64,000 nt of DNA, from assembly GCA_016630955.3 (NCBI GenBank), contig CM050000.1, positions 1,054,001 to 1,118,000 of the forward strand, written 5' to 3'. The stretch comes from Didymella arachidicola. Lineage: Eukaryota > Ascomycota > Dothideomycetes > Pleosporales > Didymellaceae. Below are positions 57,026 to 64,000 of this stretch, one piece after another; position 1 is the first letter of the stretch; each line of letters opens with the position of its first letter. The notes under the pieces are model-generated. The model was not told where the DNA came from. It made no database searches and saw only the letters and a list, made by a program, of their open reading frames with translations. The position numbers were made by a program, and so were the translations under genes.

Positions 57026-57275
57026 CTGTGGTAGTCGGGGTATATATTGTGAGTGGGTTCGGCATAACCGGATGACCTGACTCATTAGATCACATCAGAT
57101 CCTGCCTACTTTCGGACGAAATACAGTGCTTACCGCTGCAATCTGCTTAATCTACAGCCTCTAGGACAAGAAAAGTATTAAAAACGCATCAGATCAGTGC
57201 CTAAGACAGCTGAAAATTACGACCGAAAACCCTTGTCATCGTCTCCACTCACAATATATACCCCGGCTACCACAG
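57026..57275. mobile_element. MITE-A copy 2
   Basis: 250-bp non-coding element flanked by TA (57024-25, 57276-77). Terminal inverted repeats of 31 bp start CTGTGGTAG(T/C)CGGGGTATAT and end in GAGTGG, with one mismatch between the ends. The interior matches copy 1 near 16.8 kb. Confidence 0.85.
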
Positions 57276-57300
57276 TAGGTAATCATTAAAGACACCGAGG

Positions 57301-57462
57301 CCCACCTAACACTACTTTCGCCAGATACCACAGTAAGAGGAGCAGATTTATATGCTGCCTGACTCCATCAGCCCTATCTAAGCTAGCAAAAGGTTCAATA
57401 CGCCGACCGTAGTCATCCGCCACGCCGTGACCCACCTTCACTACTTACGCCTGATACCGCAG
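57301..57462 (-). mobile_element. MITE-B copy 2, partial
   Basis: Reverse-oriented relative of the 16.7-17.2 kb copy. It holds ACTACTTACGCCTGATACC and the core TTCAATACGCCGA, plus a second end-like segment (ACTACTTTCGCCAGATACCA) at 57311-57330. Ends are rearranged, so boundaries are approximate. Confidence 0.5.
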
Positions 57463-57663
57463 CACAGTGGTGAGAGCTAAGACATTTCGGGTCGGCCGAG
57501 GGTACGTGCACGAAGTCTTACCTCAGATAAGCTCGTAGGTGGACAGACGAATCTATATATTTAGTATTAAGCATTGACACACCCGCTAGCAGCTTTCTTG
57601 GTTAGTGTTTGCTCCCACGAGCTAAGAACACAGTACCGTGTCTGTGCGCGCAATGCGCCGAAT

Positions 57664-58060
57664 TTACTAGTAAAAATAGCAAAATCTAGAAACTTTAAAG
57701 CTATATAACTTTTTATCTACTTAAGAAACTAATATACTTTCTTAGACCTACTATAGGCTAAATTTTAGTCTCTATAACTTTCTAATAGAACTTTCCTATT
57801 TATTCTTACTATTTAAGGTACTTATTTTTTTTTAACTAGTAAAGTAGAAAAGTTTAAACTTTATTATTAATACTAGAAATAAAAATTTAGTATAGTAACT
57901 AGTATATTTACTATAAATTTAGTATAGGAAAATTTTTAATTTCTTTATTAGATTTCTTAATATAACGTACCCTACAGGCAAGAGAATTAATAGGCAAAAG
58001 AATTACTAAAATTAACTAGGGAAAATCAAAAATGCAGGGGTCTATATCTTAGGATCTACC
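57664..58060. repeat. E6 left inverted arm
   Basis: AT-rich arm starting TTACTAGTAAAAATAGC. Its reverse complement is found at about 60,150-60,543. Similarity falls off inward beyond the segment reading GCAGGGGTCTATATCTTAGG. Confidence 0.88.
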
Positions 58061-58103
58061 TAATAGAATATCCTATAAATTTAATAACTTAGCTGCATCT
58101 ATA

Positions 58104-59951
58104 ACGTGTTTCCCCACCGAGCCGCCCACCCCCACCGAGTCGCCCGCCCTCACCAAAATCGCGACTATTACAACAACTATTACTATGCCGCCACAACGCG
58201 ACGCGCAATCGACCTATAACGAAGGTACACTATACCTTGCTATCCAGGCTACAAAAGCCGCTGAACCCGACAGTACTAGGCACGCGTCTAGGGCCTTTGC
58301 TGTCCCCCGAACAACGCTAAGAGACCGACGCGCTGGAAAGCCTTCACGACGCGATACTGAGCCTAACTCGAAGAAGCTAAAAAAGCTAGAGGAGGATGTA
58401 ATAGTCGCGCGTATACTTGACCTAGACGCACGAGGAATAGGCGCTACAAGGGCTATGGTGGAAGAAATGGCGAATGATCTCCTTGCTGCGCGCGGTGAAG
58501 GACCTGTTGGCAAGCACTGGGTAGACAGGTTCAGAACGCGTACCAAGGAAGTCAAGCTTCGACGCAGCCGTCCATACGATCGTCAGCGAGCCCTAAACGA
58601 AGACCCACGCGTTATAACGCCCTGGTTCGAGCTAGTAAGGACAACAAAGGAGAAGTACGGCATCCTTGCTGAAGACACACATAACTTTGATGAGTCTGGG
58701 TTCATGATGGGCATAATTAACGCTCAGATGGTCTTTACAGGCTCTGAGAAGCGAACCAATCCAAAGAAGATACAGCCAGGCAACCGTGACTGGGTCACAA
58801 TCATCCAGGGCATCTGCGCTGCTGGCTGGGCTATCCCACCCTTCATTATCTTTGGTGGTAAGGTCCTTATATCAAGCTGGTACCCAGGCCTGCCTCGCGA
58901 CTGGGTAATTGAGACTAGCTCTAACGGCTGGACAACAAATGAGCTTGGTCTAAAGTGGCTGAAGCACTTTGACGCGCATACAAAGGAGCGTACTGTGGGT
59001 GTGTACCGTCTACTAATTGTGGACGGCCATGAGAGCCACAGCTCTGCTGCATTTCACCAATATTGCGCAGAACACAAGATTATCACCCTGTGTATGCCCC
59101 CACACTCGTCGCACCTATTACAGCCGCTTGACGTGGGCTGTTTTGCCCCCTTGAAGCGGGCGTACTACGCTGAGATCGACAGCTGGGCAAGGTACTCTGT
59201 CACTCAAGTTAAGAAAGAGACCTTTCTACCAGCCTTTCACATTGCTTTTAACAAGGCAATTACAAAGGAAAATATCCTAGCAAGCTTTAGAGGCGCTGGT
59301 TTAGTACCTCACGACCCAGAGCGGGTGTTATCAAAGCTTGATGTGGTGCTTCGTACACCAACACCTCCACTACCAGAGGACACCCCTTGGGAGTCCAAAA
59401 CGCCAGCCACAATAAAAGAGATGGAGGCGCAGTCTACGCTAGTTCGTGAGCGCATACAAAGGCACAGAGAGTCTCCTATCTCTCCTCTTCTGCAAGCAGT
59501 TGACTCGCTCACAAAAGGCATGGCTGTAATAGGCCACAATTCACTATTACAAGCTAGGGAACTGGCAGGGCTTCGGAAGTCAATTGACGCCTTAACAGAG
59601 CAGCGCAGTCGCAAGAGAAAGTATATTCGGACAGAGGAGAGTCTTACAGTGGGTGACGTACAGGATTTGATAGCTGAGAAGGACGGTGGCGGCCAGGAGG
59701 CAGCAGAACCGCCAGCGAAGAGGGTGCGCAAAGAGAGGCACTGCGGGCGTTGTGGCAAGACTGGCCACAACGCGCGCACCTGCACTGCAGAAATAGTAGA
59801 TTCAGTCGATAGCGACGCTTCTAAGGATTAATTTGAGATTGATACTGTATTTATGCAGCGTTGTGGTCGAGCGTAATAATCGTGTAATAGTCGCGATTTT
59901 GGTGAGGGCGGGCGACTCGGTGGGGGTGGGCGGCTCGGTGGGGAAACACGT
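58104..59951 (+). mobile_element. E4: structurally intact pogo/Fot-like transposon
   Basis: 1,848 bp with perfect 68-bp terminal inverted repeats (58104-58171 and 59884-59951) and TA on both sides (58102-03, 59952-53). Termini start ACGTGTTTCCCC and hold two iterons of 18 bp (ACCGAGCCGCCCACCCCC, ACCGAGTCGCCCGCCCTC). It carries one uninterrupted transposase gene. It lies inside E6, so it inserted later. Confidence 0.95.
58185..59831 (+). CDS. E4 transposase, full length, 548 aa
   Basis: Single-exon pogo/Fot-type transposase that should bind the terminal iterons and move the element at TA sites. The N-terminal psq/CENP-B helix-turn-helix region spans about residues 15-125. The DDE core has D169 (NFDESGF), D280 (VDGHESH) and D316 (LQPLDVGCF), with 35 residues between the last two. 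A Leu/Lys/Arg linker follows, then a C-terminal zinc knuckle C-x2-C-x4-H-x4-C (CGRCGKTGHNARTC) and an acidic end. No stop or frameshift. With perfect inverted repeats this suggests a recent, possibly still active copy. The knuckle is shared with E1 and E3 but absent from E2 and E5. Confidence 0.94.
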   Translation: MPPQRDAQSTYNEGTLYLAIQATKAAEPDSTRHASRAFAVPRTTLRDRRAGKPSRRDTEPNSKKLKKLEEDVIVARILDLDARGIGATRAMVEEMANDLLAARGEGPVGKHWVDRFRTRTKEVKLRRSRPYDRQRALNEDPRVITPWFELVRTTKEKYGILAEDTHNFDESGFMMGIINAQMVFTGSEKRTNPKKIQPGNRDWVTIIQGICAAGWAIPPFIIFGGKVLISSWYPGLPRDWVIETSSNGWTTNELGLKWLKHFDAHTKERTVGVYRLLIVDGHESHSSAAFHQYCAEHKIITLCMPPHSSHLLQPLDVGCFAPLKRAYYAEIDSWARYSVTQVKKETFLPAFHIAFNKAITKENILASFRGAGLVPHDPERVLSKLDVVLRTPTPPLPEDTPWESKTPATIKEMEAQSTLVRERIQRHRESPISPLLQAVDSLTKGMAVIGHNSLLQARELAGLRKSIDALTEQRSRKRKYIRTEESLTVGDVQDLIAEKDGGGQEAAEPPAKRVRKERHCGRCGKTGHNARTCTAEIVDSVDSDASKD

Positions 59952-60149
59952 TATATATATAATTATTCTAGAGTCTTAGAAACCTAGGTCTAAAGGGGGA
60001 ATAGTTATTAAAGTTTTAGAAAAGTACACTAAAATCCTCTAACAAAATAAAAAAAACTTCTGCTATATTAGGCCTCGTACTCTAAGATTCTAAGACATTA
60101 ATCTTTATATACATATTACCTAGCTGTGAAATTTCTAGAAGATTCTAAT

Positions 60150-60543
60150 ATATAGATCCTAAGATATAGACCCCTGCATTTTTAATTTTCTCTAGTTAAT
60201 TTTAGTAATTCTTTTGCCTATTAATTCTCTTGCCTGTAGGGTACGTTATATTAAGAAATCTAATAAAGAAATTAAAAATTTTCCTATACTAAATTTATAG
60301 TAAATATACTAGTTACTATACTAAATTTTTATTTCTAGTATTAATAATAAAGTTTAAACTTTTCTACTTTACTAGTTAAAAAAAAATAAGTACCTTAAAT
60401 AGTAAGAATAAATAGGAAAGTTCTATTAGAAAGTTATAGAGACTAAAATTTAGCCTATAGTAGGTCTAAGAAAGTATATTAGTTTCTTAAGTAGATAAAA
60501 AGTTATATAGCTTTAAAGTTTCTAGATTTTGCTATTTTTACTA
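60150..60543. repeat. E6 right inverted arm, interrupted by E5
   Basis: Reverse complement of the left arm. The last 49 bp of this end continue at 62,646 after E5, and joining across E5 with one TA restores exact complementarity to the left arm. Confidence 0.88.
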
Positions 60544-62643
60544 CCGAGTCCGTGCGCGTGACGCCCACCATCGCGTAACGCCCCGCTAAGCAAATCGCAC
60601 CCCATCTTCAACACCCCATAGCTCAGTCAATATGGACTCAATTCAAGAAGCGGCTACAGAATTCGATTTGCGCAATCATAAAGAACAACTTTCATACACA
60701 AAGTTTGCTAAAGCAAAGGGAGTTGATCGGTCTACGTTAGCGCGGAGGCACAAAGGGGTTTCAACTTCTAGGGAGGTCAAAGCAGTTAACCAACGGAAAC
60801 TCAACAACACTGAAGAACAAGAGCTTATTAAGCTTATTAATAAGCTTACTGAGGACGGATTCCCTCCTAACAGGCTTCAAATCCGAAATTACGCGTCTAA
60901 AGTAGCTGGTAGCAGCGTCTCTGATAGCTGGGTTACTCGCTTCCTCCACCGTCACACAGCTGAACTGGTCACCAAATGGGCAACAGGGAAGGATCGCAAT
61001 CGCCACCAAGCTGACTCAGGGGCTTCTTTTGAGGCCTACTTCACACTTCTACACAGCAAGATAGCTGAGTACAGCATTGAGCCTCAGCACATGTACAATA
61101 TGGATGAGAAGGGCTTCATGATCGGGGTACTTGAACGTGCAAAACGAGTGTTCTCCCGGCCACTGTGGGACAGCAAGCAAGTCAGAGGTACTCTCCAAGA
61201 CGGCTCACGGGAGTGGATCACGCTTATTGCTTGCATAAGTGCCTCAGGGGAAGCCCTGCCAGCAAGCCTCATATACCCAGCAGCCAATCAAGCTATATAC
61301 TCAGGCTGGGTGGAGGATATCAAGCCAGGGGAACACTCAGTCTTTGTCAGCTCATCTAGTACAGGCTGGAGCAACAACGAGATAGCTCTTGCCTGGCTTG
61401 AACAGGTGTTCGATCGCGCTACTAAGGCCACAGCACGGAGAAAGTATCGTCTTTTGATACTTGACGGCCACGGGAGCCACGTTACCCCTGACTTTATTGA
61501 GTACGCCAACCAACGCAAGATACTCGTGATGATCCTTCCCCCTCACTCAACACACAGGCTCCAGCCACTGGACGTTTGCCTGTTCTCACCTCTGGCACGA
61601 GCATACTCAAATGAGCTTACGCAGTTCCTCCAAAGCAGTCAGGGGACCTCTCCAGTCACTAAATCAAACTTCTTACACCTGTTCTGGGCGGCGTGGCAGA
61701 GCTCATTTCAGGAGTCAACAATCGTCAACTCCTTTGCAGCCACAGGGATATGGCCCCCTGACGCCTCTGCTGTACTCAAACAAGTCAACAACACTTATAC
61801 AGACAAAGAAGAACAATCAGGAGCTCTTAGACCAACAGACTGGAGGCGTATAAGGCAGGTACTTAAGGATCATGTGAAGGAACCTGACAGTGAGGCAGTG
61901 CGGGAGCTGACAGGGGCAATTCACTCTCTTACTGCCCAGGTTGAGCTGCTTACTGAGCAGAACAAAGGCCTGCAGGAGTCTCTTGCACACAGGAAGAAGC
62001 ACAATAAGAAGAGTAAGCCCCTGAGTCTCCAACAGCGGAAGGAGTACCAAAGTCAACCTGTATTTTGGTCTCCTCGGAAGGTCAGAGAGGCACACTATCG
62101 TCGGAAGATCAATGAGCAAGAACAGGAGGAGCAGCATCTTCAAAAGCTACGTCAGAAGCAAGAGCAAGTAGCAATTAAGCTTCAGAGAGCAAGAGAGGCT
62201 CAGGAGAAGCGTACAGAGCGTGAGAGAGCTAAGGAGGTGAGGGTGCAGGAGAAGGCTAAGAAGGCAGCTGAAGCGCAGCGTCAAAGGGACGCTCGTCAAG
62301 CTACTACTGCTATCCAATTATCCCAAAAGGGTAAGCGTAAAGCCTTAAAAGCTACCTCAGGTAGCAATAAGCGTCAGAAACAAGCTGGTGATGCTGGTGG
62401 TGCGAAAGAAGCCCCTGAGGCACCCTCAGCTCCTCCACCAGTCACTACTCGCCGCGGACGCAACGTTAGGCTTCCAAGTAAATACAAGTAGCACAAGTAG
62501 TTCACATAGGTCTATTTACTACTCTACTACAATATTATACAATATTTGCTGTTGTTGGTGGCTCAGTAACCTTATTTTTCAACAAGTCGATAGGATCTCA
62601 GCGGGGCGTTACGCGATGGTGGGCGTCACGCGCACGGACTCGG
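60544..62643 (+). mobile_element. E5: structurally intact pogo/Fot-like transposon inside E6
   Basis: 2,100 bp with perfect 44-bp terminal inverted repeats (60544-60587, 62600-62643) starting CCGAGTCCGTGCGC and TA on each side (60542-43, 62644-45). Two iterons of 17-bp period: GCGTGACGCCCACCATC then GCGTAACGCCCC. One uninterrupted transposase gene. Confidence 0.95.
60632..62491 (+). CDS. E5 transposase, full length, 619 aa
   Basis: Single-exon DDE transposase of the same broad group as E2. N-terminal helix-turn-helix plus CENP-B domain (residues about 15-125, SWVTRFLHRHTAELV). DDE core: D158 (NMDEKGF), D278 (LDGHGSH), D314 (LQPLDVCLF), again 35 residues between the last two. Residues about 430-460 and 505-570 form strongly charged coiled coils, followed by a Lys/Arg-rich tail that ends RGRNVRLPSKYK and may act as nuclear-localisation and DNA-contact region. 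There is no zinc knuckle. Fully open, so potentially functional. Confidence 0.93.
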   Translation: MDSIQEAATEFDLRNHKEQLSYTKFAKAKGVDRSTLARRHKGVSTSREVKAVNQRKLNNTEEQELIKLINKLTEDGFPPNRLQIRNYASKVAGSSVSDSWVTRFLHRHTAELVTKWATGKDRNRHQADSGASFEAYFTLLHSKIAEYSIEPQHMYNMDEKGFMIGVLERAKRVFSRPLWDSKQVRGTLQDGSREWITLIACISASGEALPASLIYPAANQAIYSGWVEDIKPGEHSVFVSSSSTGWSNNEIALAWLEQVFDRATKATARRKYRLLILDGHGSHVTPDFIEYANQRKILVMILPPHSTHRLQPLDVCLFSPLARAYSNELTQFLQSSQGTSPVTKSNFLHLFWAAWQSSFQESTIVNSFAATGIWPPDASAVLKQVNNTYTDKEEQSGALRPTDWRRIRQVLKDHVKEPDSEAVRELTGAIHSLTAQVELLTEQNKGLQESLAHRKKHNKKSKPLSLQQRKEYQSQPVFWSPRKVREAHYRRKINEQEQEEQHLQKLRQKQEQVAIKLQRAREAQEKRTERERAKEVRVQEKAKKAAEAQRQRDARQATTAIQLSQKGKRKALKATSGSNKRQKQAGDAGGAKEAPEAPSAPPPVTTRRGRNVRLPSKYK

Positions 62644-62696
62644 TAGTAAATTCGGCGCATTGCGCGAATCCGCGCATTGCGCGCACAGACACGGTA

Positions 62697-63204
62697 GCTT
62701 CGACGCGCAATCACCAGCAACGCCTCGGATGGTGATCTCTACGTCCCGAAGCGTCTTCCCGACTGGGGAAACCAGTCACTATCGGAGTCCTGTTGACCCA
62801 TTTCGCAAAGATGGCAGAGTTCGACGGTATCCATCAAGGAGACATCCGGCCCCTGGGCCATTCTCCAAAACCTGATCGACAGCCTCAATAATAGGACGTT
62901 TGCCCGCGCACGCCGCGCTCCTACTAGCTCACGATCCAACATAGATAGCTCACCCAAAAAGGAATCTGATTCCCAATCTAGTCAGGCACACTCCCCTTTT
63001 CCGCCCATTCCTGCGGAGTCGAGCGGACTTGACACTCATTTCGGCTGAAATACAAAATGAATGCTCGTACTGTGGTAGGTATTAAGTACTGTTTGCCCGA
63101 AGCCTAGAGGTCTTTTTCTCTTCTCACAGGTCTTCCAACCTCGCAATCTAACCAGTACACTCTTTTTGGCAACCAACTAATACCACACTCTTTAATCCTT
63201 AATA
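62697..63204. other. Intergenic region between E6 and cutinase
   Basis: About 0.5 kb; short frames only. Contains the cutinase promoter. A CT-rich stretch (TCTTTTTCTCTTCTCAC) lies about 75 bp before the ATG. Confidence 0.5.
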
Positions 63205-64000
63205 ATGTCTTCCATTATCCGCAACGCTCTCGCGCTCAGCGCTGTCGCCGCCATCGCTGTCGCTCAAGGAACCACTTCCCCCAAGCTCGACGCTCCATGC
63301 GCCGATGCCGTTATTTTCATGGCCCGCGGTAACGATGCGCCGTACCAGGACAGCCGTACATTCCCCTTCGTCGAAGCTACGTGCGGCAAGCTAAGGGCTG
63401 AGGGCAAGACCTGCGACTTCATTGAGGTTGTGTTCGGGAGCATGATAAATAGCGACTACTGCACTCAGATTGGTGATGGAGTGCGCAACGGTCTATCCCA
63501 GATCACTGCTTTCAACAAGAAGTGCCCTTGCACGCATCTCATCCTCAACGGCTACTCTCAGGGTGCCTGGATTACCGGAGATATCCTTGGTGGACCTGGT
63601 GGATGCTCCCAGATCACTACTGGTCTAGACAATACCACGGCTCCTGGTAATGCTAGTAAGTATTCTCGGCATGGCAGACTCCAACCTCGAACTGTGTTAA
63701 TGTGGTAATTTAGTTGCTGCTGCTCTCCTCTGGGGCGACGTCCTGCACCAGGCCAACGAGCCATACAACGTTCTTGACGGCGCTGGTCTACAGAAGAGCG
63801 GTCGCGGTGGTGAATCCATCAAGCGCCTAAACCGCTACGCACCTATCCTGCGCTCTTACTGTGCTAAGGGAGACCCAGTCTGCGCCAACGGCAACGACCT
63901 CTCGAAACACTTGAGCTACTTTGAACTGTACACCGACGACGCCTCGACCTGGGCCGTTGGAAAGTTCAACGACGCCGCCCCTCTATGTGCCGCATCCACA
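63205..64000 (+). CDS. Secreted cutinase, 3' end beyond window
   Basis: Extracellular serine esterase that hydrolyses cutin or related esters. Exon 1 63205-63655, 58-bp intron, exon 2 from 63714 and still open at 64000 (246 residues visible). Signal peptide MSSIIRNALALSAVAAIAVA. Nucleophile S118 lies in GYSQG. The acid/base part of the triad is in C-A-K-G-D-P-V-C and the following SKHLSYF, where Asp and His are expected. Cysteines at 32, 60, 70, 86, 107, 109 and later positions fit the family's disulphides. The splice junction gives GNA-I-AAALLWGDV, normal family sequence. The stop codon is not in view. Confidence 0.92.

Larger units (their letters stand above)
57636..62694. mobile_element. 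E6: AT-rich element with long inverted arms, host of E4 and E5
   Basis: Outer termini begin CCGTGTCTGTGCGCGCAATG on both ends, flanked by TA (57634-35 and 62695-96). Inside them, arms of about 0.4 kb are inverted copies, identical as far as I compared from the tip to about 57,998/60,200. The left arm runs to about 58,060. The right arm runs from about 60,150 to 60,543 and resumes at 62,646. Removing E4, E5 and their TA duplications leaves about 1,107 bp with no coding capacity. The right terminus has two 17-bp iterons, the left only one. Probably a non-autonomous relative of the E2/E5 lineage. Confidence 0.85.

Noticed and set aside
52980..62694. CRISPR-like interpretation of the repeated short motifs
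   Set aside because: The motifs are pairs inside transposon TIRs, not arrays of repeats with spacers, and the genome is eukaryotic.
62388..62957. Short frames across the E5 3' end and beyond
   Set aside because: They read through TIRs and non-coding DNA; no family resemblance.

Overview
The window looks like nuclear DNA of a filamentous ascomycete (Pezizomycotina). Genes are compact, with GT-AG introns mostly of 47-95 bp. The gene set includes a fungal elongation factor 3, a MET8 siroheme synthase, a Mak32-type pfkB protein and a cutinase. Repeats are TA-inserting pogo/Fot-like DNA transposons, some carrying RIP-like TGG-to-TAG nonsense codons. A plant-associated Dothideomycete (Pleosporales) would fit, but that placement is inference.

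Layout. 1-14,042 is a dense housekeeping block: SPF1 P5A-ATPase (cut by the window edge), glutaminyl-tRNA synthetase, two orphan proteins, METTL16-type methyltransferase, MET8, a PEP7/VAC1 FYVE protein, a decayed ORF and a small secreted protein. 14,043-17,736 is gene-poor and holds one MITE nested in another. 17,737-32,578 is again gene-dense: amino-acid permease, PARG-like hydrolase, mitochondrial ribosomal protein mL44 head-to-head with a small single-TM protein, Mak32-like pfkB protein, cyclase-associated protein, a pseudokinase and a secreted/membrane protein. 32,579-43,788 holds a class V aminotransferase, a decayed unknown ORF, eEF3, a DenD-like dehydrogenase and a carboxylesterase pseudogene.

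44,432-62,694 is the accessory part. Element E1 sits 16 bp beyond the stop codon of an IRC5/HELLS-type remodeller. Past a small SnoaL-like secreted protein and about 2.2 kb of gene-poor DNA lies a 9.7-kb transposon cluster. In it E2 and E3 abut at a single TA. E4 and E5 have uninterrupted transposase genes and are both inserted into E6, an AT-rich element with nearly identical inverted arms of about 0.4 kb. A cutinase gene follows and runs off the window.

The most striking pattern is in the transposon ends. All six pogo-like elements, although divergent in sequence, carry two tandem iterons of 17-18 bp in their terminal inverted repeats. E3 and E6 have lost exactly one iteron at one end. The elements form two lineages in which the terminal bases (ACGT versus CCG(T/A)GTC) track the transposase C terminus (CCHC zinc knuckle versus basic coiled coil).

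Gene models were built by hand from reading frames and splice signals. No homology search was run, so family names rest on recognised motifs.
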